NCBI GenBank assembly: GCA_902783375.1
Contig: CACZQN010000034.1
Location: forward strand, 1 to 40,146
DNA from: an uncultured Lachnospiraceae bacterium
GTDB taxonomy: Bacteria > Bacillota > Clostridia > Lachnospirales > Lachnospiraceae
Reading direction: 5' to 3'
Length of the DNA: 40,146 bases
The position numbers were made by a program, and so were the translations under genes. The notes beneath the pieces are model-generated. The model did no database searches and was not told where the DNA came from. It worked only from the letters and a program-made list of their open reading frames with translations. Of the stretch, positions 1 to 7,900 are shown one piece after another (the stretch's first letter is position 1; each line of letters opens with the position of its first letter).

Positions 1-131
1 GGATAGCCTGTTTTTGCTGGCAAAACTTGCCTCGAGCAGGAAGCCCCCACTTCAAAGTCCGCAGGACTAAGTGGTGGGAGCCGTCACATAAGACAGAAAA
101 AAACAGGCTGATGTATAACAGTCTGTTTTTT
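1..131 (+). ncRNA. 3' part of a structured RNA, possibly 6S RNA
   Basis: No protein fits here, but the segment folds well. Positions 44-52 (CCCCCACTT) pair with 69-78 (AAGTGG, a bulged T, GGG), capped by AGTCC/GGACT at 56-60 and 64-68. Positions 5-15 (AGCCTGTTTTT) are fully complementary to 99-109. It ends in an intrinsic terminator at 98-131. The hairpin-rich body, the long closing pairing and the terminal hairpin recall the 3' half of Firmicutes 6S RNA, whose 5' half would lie outside the window. That identification is from memory of the family's look and is uncertain; a leader or attenuator RNA is the alternative. Confidence 0.45.
98..131 (+). terminator. Intrinsic terminator of the structured RNA
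   Basis: A 13-bp stem (98-110 with 119-131, one G-U pair) encloses an 8-nt loop at 111-118. The 3' arm ends in six T residues. The left arm can instead pair with positions 5-15, so two folds exclude each other. Confidence 0.75.
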
Positions 132-217
132 GATTATATGGGATCTAGATATTGATGATAACAAATATTAATCACAAAGTATTGTATTATCTGACAAAAA
201 GTACATAAAATGTGAAA

Positions 218-246
218 TTGACAAAATTTAAAATATATGTTATAAA
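218..246 (+). promoter_or_regulatory. Probable sigma-A promoter of the pilus operon
   Basis: TTGACA (218-223) and TATAAA (241-246) are separated by exactly 17 nt in a very AT-rich intergenic stretch. Transcription would start near 253, about 40 nt before the first gene. A second TATAAT at 270-275 has no good -35 partner. Confidence 0.7.
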
Positions 247-294
247 AAAACTGGGTTAACATATTTTTCTATAATACATGATCTGGGAGTCAAT

Positions 295-546
295 ATGACG
301 GACAAAGAGTTGAGAAAGCTGAACCGATCACAGTTGATCGAACTGCTGCTTGCCGAAAGTGAGGAGATCGACCGGCTGCGGAAACAGCTTGCTGAGACCG
401 AAGAGAAACTTGCAGACAAGGAGATTCAGATCCGGGAAGCGGGGTCCATTGCGGAAGCCAGTCTGAAGTTGAACAGGATCTTTGAGGATGCACAGGCTGC
501 GGCAGACCAGTACCTCGCAAATATCAGGATGCGCCAGGAGCCGTAA
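295..546 (+). CDS. Small coiled-coil protein of the pilus operon
   Basis: An 83-residue, highly charged protein whose middle (about residues 18-50) is rich in Leu, Glu, Lys and Arg in heptad-like spacing, so a coiled coil is likely. It has no signal peptide or membrane segment and should be cytoplasmic. GGGAG at 285-289 lies 5 nt before the ATG. It is the first gene after the operon promoter, and its last codons contain the AGGAG that serves the next gene, so the two are probably translationally coupled. Small proteins of this look occur beside signal peptidases in clostridial pilus loci. The function is unknown; a scaffold or chaperone role at the secretion site is only a guess. Confidence 0.75.
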   Translation: MTDKELRKLNRSQLIELLLAESEEIDRLRKQLAETEEKLADKEIQIREAGSIAEASLKLNRIFEDAQAAADQYLANIRMRQEP

Positions 547-550
547 AGAG

Positions 551-1141
551 ATGAAAAAACACAAATACTCCCCGGCGGATTTCCCTGCGACGGAAGTGGT
601 TCGAAAGGAACTGAAACGTGTCCGCTATCGGCACAACTTCTCAGCAATCCTGAAGAGCACGGTCTATGCACTGATCACGGTGGCTGCTGTCGCGGTTCTT
701 GTTGCAGTGCTGCTTCTGCCGGTCCTTCAGATTTATGGGAATTCCATGCAGCCTTCGATCTCGGAGGGCAGCATCGTCCTCTCGCTGAAAGGCGGAAAAC
801 TGAAAAGCGGAGACGTCATCGCATTTTACTACAATAATAAGATTCTGGTGAAGCGTGTGATCGCCCAGCCGGGTGAATGGGTCGACATCGATGAAGCGGG
901 CAATGTGTCCGTCAACGGGGTGCCGCTCGACGAACCCTACCTTGCCGAAAAGGCGTTTGGCGAGACGAACATCGAACTTCCTTACCAGGTGCCCGAATCG
1001 AGAATCTTTGTGATGGGAGACAACCGGGCCGTCTCCGTCGACTCTCGGAATACAGCCATTGGCTGCATCGCCGAGGAGCAGATCGTCGGCCGCATCTTCT
1101 GGTGCATCTGGCCATTCGACCAGTTCGGAGAGGTGCAGTAG
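551..1141 (+). CDS. lepB: Signal peptidase I of the pilus locus
   Basis: A 196-residue type I signal peptidase. One N-terminal membrane segment (about residues 35-58) is followed by the family motifs: GNSMQP with the catalytic Ser at residue 65, LVKRVIAQPGE with the catalytic Lys at residue 101, and the late GDNR-type box (MGDNRAVSVDSR). It cleaves Sec signal peptides on the outer face of the membrane. ATG 551 is preferred because AGGAG at 536-540 lies 10 nt upstream, inside the preceding gene. The frame stays open farther upstream, but that part overlaps the small gene and lacks its own site. Its position in the pilus operon suggests that it processes the pilin precursors, as dedicated pilus signal peptidases do in other Gram-positive loci. 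Confidence 0.93.
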   Translation: MKKHKYSPADFPATEVVRKELKRVRYRHNFSAILKSTVYALITVAAVAVLVAVLLLPVLQIYGNSMQPSISEGSIVLSLKGGKLKSGDVIAFYYNNKILVKRVIAQPGEWVDIDEAGNVSVNGVPLDEPYLAEKAFGETNIELPYQVPESRIFVMGDNRAVSVDSRNTAIGCIAEEQIVGRIFWCIWPFDQFGEVQ

Positions 1142-1174
1142 CGAAAGCATCAACATGTCAGACCGGTCATCGGA

Positions 1175-1203
1175 TTCAATGCAGGGTATGAACCTGCTTT
1201 AAA
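1175..1203 (+). promoter_or_regulatory. Hairpin or weak promoter ahead of the major pilin gene
   Basis: GCAGG (1181-1185) and CCTGC (1193-1197) form an inverted repeat followed by TTTAAAT, which could be a weak terminator or attenuator. The same 17 nt are also an exact spacer between TTCAAT (1175-1180) and TTTAAA (1198-1203), a poor but possible promoter. The leader also has TCTGC/GCAGA (1231-1248) and GCTCTC/GAGAGC (1234-1269) pairings. Confidence 0.3.
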
Positions 1204-1284
1204 TAAAAATCAACAAGGAAACCATACATTTCTGCTCTCCCGGGCAGACAAACCAAGCTCTGTGAGAGCGAGAAAGGAAAAGAG

Positions 1285-2817
1285 ATGAGGAAAATGAAGA
1301 AGATGCTGGCATTGCTGCTGGCCGCCGTGATGGTGATGGGGATGAGTGTCATAATATACGCAGACACGAGTACACCAAGTATTACGATTGTGCCAAACAA
1401 TGAAGCGGGAAGTACAGATAGTCTGGCAATAAACTATACCTACTATCGGATCCTGGAAGCTTCTATTGATACAGATCCGACTGTCACACAGGCGGATGGT
1501 ACAACACCTTCAGATGGTAAAGGTGTAGTGGCATACTATGTTACTACATTGGATCGGGCCACGGAGTTAAAAGATCATACAGGTGGACTTTTCACTGTAA
1601 CAAAGGTTGATGGACAGGATAAATGGTATGTGGAGGCTGCGAATAAAGATACAATCACTGCAGAGGCTATTATAAGTGCATTTGAATCGGAGGCTTTTGT
1701 CTTATCAAAATTTCCTACTGGAACTTTTGATAAGACTGCTACTGAGACTCAGGCTGAATCAGGAACACTTCCTGCAGGATACTATTATATCCAATCTTCC
1801 TTAGGTACCAAAGCAGCTCTTGAAACCTTGACTGCTGTCACAATTAATGAGAAAAATACATACCCCTCATTAACAAAAAGCGATGATAAGGAGTTTGCTC
1901 CAATCGATGGCACAGTGACTTATACAATGACTGTCAGTATCCCGGAGTCTGTAGCAAATAAGTCTATTACTATTTCTGATACCATTACAAATGGTTTAAC
2001 GCTTAATACTGCAGTTACAGTTGAGGGAGCGATTACGGATCCTGCTTATACAACTGGAACCTTTGTGCAATCTGGTACTATTGCTGCTCAAGCAGCGGTA
2101 GTAGATGATCCGGCAACTACAGATGTGAACGAATCGAAACCGGCTGTAAAAGCCGCTACGATTTACACATTAGAAATTCCGGGTAATGTTGTTTTTGCCA
2201 ATAAAGGGAAGACTCTTACATTAACATACACGGCAAAAGTGAATGAGAATGCTGTTGTACTTGAAACGGAATCAAATACGGCGCATCTTACATATGATAA
2301 TTATACGAGTAAGGATGTAACGAGTTCAGATGTTGTAACTTTGGCATTTGATTTTCAGAAAGTTGATGGCGCTGATCAAACCACCATTCTTGCCGGGGCG
2401 CAATTTAAACTGTATGACGCTGAGACTGGTGGTAATGAGATCAAAGTTGTTTTGAAAGAAGCTGCTTCTGGAACAAATGGACAGATTAGTACCTACCGTG
2501 TTGCAAAGGCAGACGAAACTGGAGTGCTAATTGACGTCGGATCAGCTCGAATCGAAGGACTTGACAAGAAGACATATTATCTTGAAGAGACCAAGGCTCC
2601 TACTGGCTATAACAAAGTAGAGAATCGTATAGCAGTTGCAGTTACTGAAGAGACAGCGCCAGCCTCAAACATTGATTCTAAAGTTGGGAACAATAAGGGT
2701 GCTACTCTTCCTTCCACCGGTGGTATCGGTACGACGATTTTCTACATCATCGGTGCGATTCTTGTGATCGGTGCGGGGATGTTCCTGGTGGTCCGGAAGA
2801 GGATGAGTGCAAACTGA
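1285..2817 (+). CDS. LPSTG-anchored major (shaft) pilin, SpaH/EbpB type
   Basis: A 510-residue secreted pilin. An N-terminal signal peptide (residues 1-26, ending near YADT) is followed by an N-terminal pilin domain, then TYPSLTK (around residues 192-198), which is likely the pilin-motif lysine region. The C-terminal Cna-B/SpaA domain carries the E-box YYLEETKAPTGY with its Glu at residue 435. LPSTG starts at residue 475, followed by a membrane segment and a basic tail. Such proteins are polymerised by a class C sortase and stiffened by Lys-Asn isopeptide bonds. The adjacent sortase gene supports a shaft role. The interior is AT-rich (one 60-nt line counted at 35% GC) while the 3' end is about 57% GC, which suggests that the exposed part was exchanged. 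AAAGGA lies about 8 nt before the ATG. Confidence 0.93.
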   Translation: MRKMKKMLALLLAAVMVMGMSVIIYADTSTPSITIVPNNEAGSTDSLAINYTYYRILEASIDTDPTVTQADGTTPSDGKGVVAYYVTTLDRATELKDHTGGLFTVTKVDGQDKWYVEAANKDTITAEAIISAFESEAFVLSKFPTGTFDKTATETQAESGTLPAGYYYIQSSLGTKAALETLTAVTINEKNTYPSLTKSDDKEFAPIDGTVTYTMTVSIPESVANKSITISDTITNGLTLNTAVTVEGAITDPAYTTGTFVQSGTIAAQAAVVDDPATTDVNESKPAVKAATIYTLEIPGNVVFANKGKTLTLTYTAKVNENAVVLETESNTAHLTYDNYTSKDVTSSDVVTLAFDFQKVDGADQTTILAGAQFKLYDAETGGNEIKVVLKEAASGTNGQISTYRVAKADETGVLIDVGSARIEGLDKKTYYLEETKAPTGYNKVENRIAVAVTEETAPASNIDSKVGNNKGATLPSTGGIGTTIFYIIGAILVIGAGMFLVVRKRMSAN

Positions 2818-2833
2818 GCAACTGTGCTGTTGC
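2818..2833 (+). promoter_or_regulatory. Small hairpin between pilin and sortase genes
   Basis: GCAAC (2818-2822) and GTTGC (2829-2833) pair directly after the pilin stop codon. No Shine-Dalgarno sequence is visible in the 23-nt gap. The hairpin has no T-run, so it may stabilise the pilin mRNA end or lower sortase translation rather than terminate. Confidence 0.35.
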
Positions 2834-2840
2834 ATAAGCA

Positions 2841-3719
2841 ATGATGAAAAAATATGGCAGACAGATCACGACAGTGGTCGTGGTACTGGTGTTTTTCGTC
2901 GGATGTGGGCTGCTGGTGTATCCGACCTTCAGTGACTGGTGGAATTCACTGCATCAGTCGCGTGCAATTATGACATACGCAGAAGTTGTTGCGAAGATCG
3001 ATACCGAGCAGTATGACGAGATCTGGAATGCAGCCTATGCCTATAACGAAGAGATTGCGACGGATGGGGTCGAGTGGGTTCTGGATGATGAAACGAGAGC
3101 CAGATATGAGAGCCTGCTGAATCTCTCGGATAACGGTGCGATGGGATATATCACAATCCCGAAGATCGATGTGATGCTGCCGCTCTATCATGGAACAAGT
3201 GAGAGTGTATTGCAGACATCCATCGGCCATCTTGAAGGGACGTCCCTTCCGGTCGGAGGACCGAGTTCGCATTCCGTGCTCTCCGGGCATAGAGGGCTGC
3301 CGAGTGCCAGATTATTTTCTGATCTGGACAGACTCGTCGTGGGAGATCGTTTTACGTTAAATATCCTGGACCAGGTTCTGACCTATGAGGTGGATCAGAT
3401 CCGGATCGTGGAGCCGACGGACCTGGCACCGCTGATGATCGAAAAGGGAAAGGATTACTGTACGCTGGTGACGTGCACCCCCTATGCGATCAATACGCAC
3501 AGATTACTGGTGCGCGGCCATCGTGTGGAAAATGAAGTGCTTGAGAAGGAGATCCGTATTACGGCAGATGCCCTGCAGATCGACACCATTTATGTCACAC
3601 CCTTTGTCGCGGCACCAGTGCTCATGATTCTGTTCATTATCCTGATGCTGGCGCCGTCTGGGAAGGAGAAACAAGTAGATTACAGCAAAATGCTGCAGAA
3701 AGAGAGTGGAGGAACATGA
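2841..3719 (+). CDS. Class C (pilus-polymerising) sortase
   Basis: A 292-residue membrane transpeptidase with an N-terminal membrane segment (about residues 9-28) and a second near the C terminus (about 252-272), the class C layout. The catalytic triad is visible: His150 in LSGHRGL, Cys212 in TLVTCTPY and Arg225 in LLVRGHR. It should join the LPSTG Thr of one pilin to the motif lysine of the next. It is the only sortase in the window, so final attachment to the wall may need a housekeeping sortase encoded elsewhere. ATG 2841 is followed at once by another ATG, and neither has a clear ribosome binding site. The stop codon overlaps the start of the next gene (ATGA). Confidence 0.95.
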   Translation: MMKKYGRQITTVVVVLVFFVGCGLLVYPTFSDWWNSLHQSRAIMTYAEVVAKIDTEQYDEIWNAAYAYNEEIATDGVEWVLDDETRARYESLLNLSDNGAMGYITIPKIDVMLPLYHGTSESVLQTSIGHLEGTSLPVGGPSSHSVLSGHRGLPSARLFSDLDRLVVGDRFTLNILDQVLTYEVDQIRIVEPTDLAPLMIEKGKDYCTLVTCTPYAINTHRLLVRGHRVENEVLEKEIRITADALQIDTIYVTPFVAAPVLMILFIILMLAPSGKEKQVDYSKMLQKESGGT

Positions 3720-4903
3720 TGAGAAAGCCGGGAATTTTGCTTTGCATGTGCATTTCCGCTCTGTTTCTGGCACAGGGCTTTGGAAATGCAGTTCCGCCGG
3801 CAGCTGTCTATGCTGCGGAGCAGGAAGCTGCTGCTGAAACAGGCGATGTGACAGTGCATTTTGACTATGGAGACCGCCATGTGAACGGTGCTGCAATCGA
3901 GGCCTATCGGATCGGGACATGGAGTGGAGGAAGTTTCGATCCGACAGATGATTTCCTTGCAGCTGGTTTGAATCTGAATATCGATTACTATACGCAGAAT
4001 GAAGACGAAAAGGCAAATGAGGATGCCGTCAAGACATTGATCACATCTCTGGATGACTTCCTTGCGGAGAGTAAGCCTGCAGCGTACAAGGTGGAGAAGA
4101 CCGATGCAGATGGGAAAGCTCTTTTTCAAGATCTGCCCTACGGTCTGTACTACTTCCATGTACCGGAGTATATCACTTCAGAAGGGGCGTATTCCGGGCA
4201 GTCCTTCGTTCTGCAGCTGCCCAGACCTGAGGCAGCCATCGGTGGATTGAACGATCATCTGGAGGCAGTTGTCAAGCCGGATTTCACACCAGTAGATCCT
4301 ACGCCGGTGAATCCGCCGGGACCGGACACACCGGACAATCCAGATACACCGGACAACCCGGATACGCCGGACACACCGGACACACCGGACAACCCGGATA
4401 CACCGGACAATCCAGACACACCGGACAACCCGGATACACCGGACACACCGGACAATCCGGATACACCGGACAACCCGGATACGTCGGACACACCGGACAA
4501 CCCGGATACACCGGACAACCCGGATACGCCGGACAATCCGGACACACCGGATAATCCTGATACGCCGGATAACCCGGATACGCCGGACAATCCGGATATA
4601 CCGGACAATCCGGATCCGGGAGAGAACACTTCGCCTGTTTCGCCTTATTATGACCATGTCTTCATCGATGATGATGGCGTGCCGAGACACGTGAAGGACT
4701 TTCTGAATCTGGAAGATTTCTTTGATGAAAATGGGCTCCCCCGTGATCCTGCGGAACTGGAAGAGATGGTCATAAAGATCCTGAGGGACCGGGAGAGGGC
4801 CGTCAGAACCGGAGACCGTATGAAACTGGGACTATGGGTCGGCGTTATGGTAGCGGCCGTGATTGCAGCCCTGTGGTCAAGAAGATCTCGAAAAGAAGAA
4901 TAA
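3716..4903 (+). CDS. Ancillary pilus subunit with Pro-Asp repeats and atypical tail
   Basis: A 395-residue exported protein. A signal peptide (about residues 1-32) leads into a pilin N-terminal-type beta domain (about 40-185) containing GDVTVHFDYGDRHV and YGLYYFHVPEY. About 100 residues of PDNPDT/PDT repeats follow (about 202-300), then an acidic linker, a membrane segment (about 370-387) and a basic end SRRSRKEE. No LPXTG is present. Instead VRTGD (363-367) precedes the hydrophobic stretch, resembling the (P/V)xTGD sorting-like tails of some clostridial pilus proteins. The repeats are suited to spanning the cell wall, so it is probably the base (anchor) subunit. GGAGG at 3708-3712 serves ATG 3716 or 3719. 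The gene sits between the sortase and the giant adhesin, with 16 nt to the latter. Confidence 0.82.
   Translation: MMRKPGILLCMCISALFLAQGFGNAVPPAAVYAAEQEAAAETGDVTVHFDYGDRHVNGAAIEAYRIGTWSGGSFDPTDDFLAAGLNLNIDYYTQNEDEKANEDAVKTLITSLDDFLAESKPAAYKVEKTDADGKALFQDLPYGLYYFHVPEYITSEGAYSGQSFVLQLPRPEAAIGGLNDHLEAVVKPDFTPVDPTPVNPPGPDTPDNPDTPDNPDTPDTPDTPDNPDTPDNPDTPDNPDTPDTPDNPDTPDNPDTSDTPDNPDTPDNPDTPDNPDTPDNPDTPDNPDTPDNPDIPDNPDPGENTSPVSPYYDHVFIDDDGVPRHVKDFLNLEDFFDENGLPRDPAELEEMVIKILRDRERAVRTGDRMKLGLWVGVMVAAVIAALWSRRSRKEE
4321..4617 (+). repeat. Imperfect 18-nt tandem repeat encoding PDNPDT
   Basis: About 300 bp made of 18-nt units (encoding PDNPDT) mixed with 9-nt units (PDT). Neighbouring copies differ by silent changes (cac/tac, aat/aac, ccg/ccc) and a few substitutions (PDTS, PDIP). 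Length change by slippage is likely between strains. Confidence 0.9.
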
Positions 4904-4919
4904 CGGAGTAATATAGCTT

Positions 4920-7900
4920 ATGTTGATTTGGCAGCTGATCATGCGATTTATTGAGTTAAATCGGCGCAATAAGATATTGCGGCGGTTTACTGCCACATGC
5001 GCTGCCATCACTGTTTTTATCACCACATATGCGATGATTCTGCCGGCCATCTCGCTCGAGCGCATGGTTGCGGACGAGACGCCGGGATTTGTACTGGAAG
5101 AAACAGTGCAGCCGGAAGATTTACAGGCAGAAGATGTGCCGGCAGAAGGTGAAGGCATACAGATCGAGGAGCCAATCAGAACAGTGGCTTCCCGGACGTT
5201 CACTGCGGCTGTCACCGGCGCTGCCATCTCGGTCACTTTTGCAGATGCTGCCGACTTTGATGAGAATCTGGAACTGTGTGTGGAAGAGGTATCCGCAGAT
5301 ATAGAAGAGGAGCGGTATGCATCTTATCTGAACGGGACAGCTTCTGCCCTGGCAGTGGAACTGCCGACACCGGAAGGCGATGCTACTATTACTGCCGCGA
5401 AGTTCTACCAGATTCATTTTGAACGGGATCATGAAACGGTCATTCCGACCGGCAGTGCGATTGTTCTTGTACAGGCACAAGATGTGCCATCAATGGATGA
5501 GGACGAAGTTTCAATCGCTACGGGTGCAGCCATTGGTGTCGTTACGTTCGAGGGAATGAATGCCAGCCTGCATCTCTCAGAGGATGTGCGTGTTTCGGAT
5601 GCGGAGACACAGATCGAGATGCATGCACTGACCGCGGACGTCATTGGTGTCTTCGAGGCGCCGCAGTACGCGGGAGGCGTGCTTGCATATCAAGGAACGG
5701 ACTTTACAGTCGAAGCCACTTACCCGGCATTTTCCGGTGTATCCGGACGCGAAGCACTGAACGTTGATGAAATCGATGAAGCGAACAGCCGCTATCAAGC
5801 TTACCGTGAGAAACTGGACGAGACGTTCTCCGGTCAGAAGATCCTGGGCTCCAGGTTCTTTGATATCACGATCCTTGGAGAGGATGGCAGCGAGATTCAG
5901 CCGTTAAGACCGGTTGCGGTTTCAATTCATCTGGCAGAGCCGCTGACAGAAGCGGTGACAGAGAACGAAGATCGCAAGATCGACGTGGTTCATTTTGAAG
6001 AAAATAAGCCGGAAACCGTGGAGGAGATCGAACTGCCTGTCCGCATGGCTGCAAAGAAGGCAATGTCTGCGCCTGCTGTAGCAGCAATGAAGGATGGCAC
6101 GATCCTGACAGAGAGAGAGCCTTCGATCACAGCGGCGACGCTGATGGAGGATGTTCATGTCTACGACAATGGCATCGGAGGAGGACAGGCCATCCGGTAT
6201 ACGGCGGACCATTTCAGCGTCTATGCGATCATTGACCACGAAGGCGGGATGCTGATAACACCACGCGTTGTATTCCACTATATCAACTACGACTTCACGG
6301 AATATGCCAACGGTGTCTTCGCAGCTGGACCGTACAACTTTGAGGACAAGAGTGTCACGACAGACGATTATCTGTGGACGCAGATTCTGAAGGACGGCGA
6401 GGTGCTTGACGAAGTGCCGACTCCGCCGGTCTACAACAATACCTATTTCAATGGCTGGTACATGGTGAACCTTGAGAGTGACACCACCAGCTTTGATACG
6501 AATTCGCGGCGATACATCGGTACCGTCCGCTATACGGTGCCAAATGACCCGACGCGTGAGATCTTCGGGCAGACGATCTCGATCAGCCAGGGAGCGGAAG
6601 ATGCAAATGGCATCCCGATCAACTGGACGATGAACGGCAGCAGCTACAGGGGATATGCGGATGCCGAAGGGCGTGTACATGTCTACCTGGCGCCGCTGTA
6701 TGCGAACTTCAACTATGTGAATTTCTATGATTTTGACGGAAACCTGATCGCCAGAAAGATGCTGGTTCTGGACTCGAATGGCTTCGCGTCCATGCTGGTC
6801 AGTGACCTTGAGGCGACGAGCCCGGTTAACGTCAACAATTATTTCATGGGATGGTCGACCGTTCCTTATAATCCTGGAAATGACCAGCAGACTGCGGCAA
6901 ATACGCTGTCTCTCTACGAGGATGGCTACAAGAAGACGGTCTATATCACCCTGTACCGTGCCAGTGAAGGCGCAGACATCGCAGTTTATGAGGGCGTCTA
7001 TTCGGATGCCTCTGCGCTCGCCGGTCATGAACCGAGCTTCACGGTCAATACAGATGCCAGCGGTGGAAATGTGAATCTCTACGCGGAGTATGAGATTGCC
7101 CACTGGCTTCGTTTCATTGCCGGTGAGACAGGCTGGGGATCGATGTATGTCCCGGCCGACTACCTCGTCGGTGACGCTGCAGCGACGCACCTGCCGACCA
7201 CCACACGTGCGGGTTATGTATTTGCAGGATGGTACAGCGGCTACCAGGATACGGACGGACATATCCACTATTACGAGCAGGTCACAGACAATCAGGGAGT
7301 TGTTCTGACCGGTGCAGAAAAGCACCTGGTCGAGAAGGCAAGCGGTACAGGCGGCGTGGCAATCACGACCTACGACCAGTATGGCAATCCGGAAGAAGGT
7401 ACTGTCAACGTGAGCTACACCGGTTCCGTGGACACTTCCGGCAAGCTGAGTATGACCAAGGATAGTTACCTCTATGCAATGTGGACAGCCAACACCACTG
7501 CGAAATACAAGGTCATCATCTGGCAGCAGAGAGTAACCGATGACAAGGATGCGCAGTATCTCACTCCGGTGGAGTACAATAACTGGCTCGATGATCATCC
7601 GGATGCGACGGCAGAAGAAATCGCTGTCATGCGCGCTGCGGTGAAGAAGTACGATTTCTATAATTCGTACCTGGAAGAGGCAGAAGCTCTGTCGGTCATA
7701 ACACTGCCAGGCAACAGTTCTTATCTGAATTACAGCTTTGACGGGTTCCATCTGGCAGAGGATTATAACACTGCTACCTATGGGACTGCTTCTCATGAAG
7801 TGAATGTCGTCATCGATCCGCAGAACACAAGTGTGATTAATGTTTATTATGACAGGGATCGGATTACGTTTACGTTCCGGGATGAAAGCACGTCAAAGCA

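Noticed and set aside
4321-4617. Possible CRISPR array
   Set aside because: Units are contiguous 18-nt and 9-nt coding repeats without unique spacers, translated as a Pro-Asp stalk.
4178-4690. Long minus-strand open frames opposite the PDNPDT region (about 170 and 124 residues, VRCIRIVR or SGLSGV repeats)
   Set aside because: They are mirror translations of the tandem repeat; they have no ribosome site and no family resemblance.
5922-7796. A 624-residue open frame on the minus strand inside the giant adhesin gene
   Set aside because: It lacks domain-like composition and a ribosome site, and the plus-strand frame encodes recognisable repeats throughout. Long antisense frames are expected in GC-balanced codon use.
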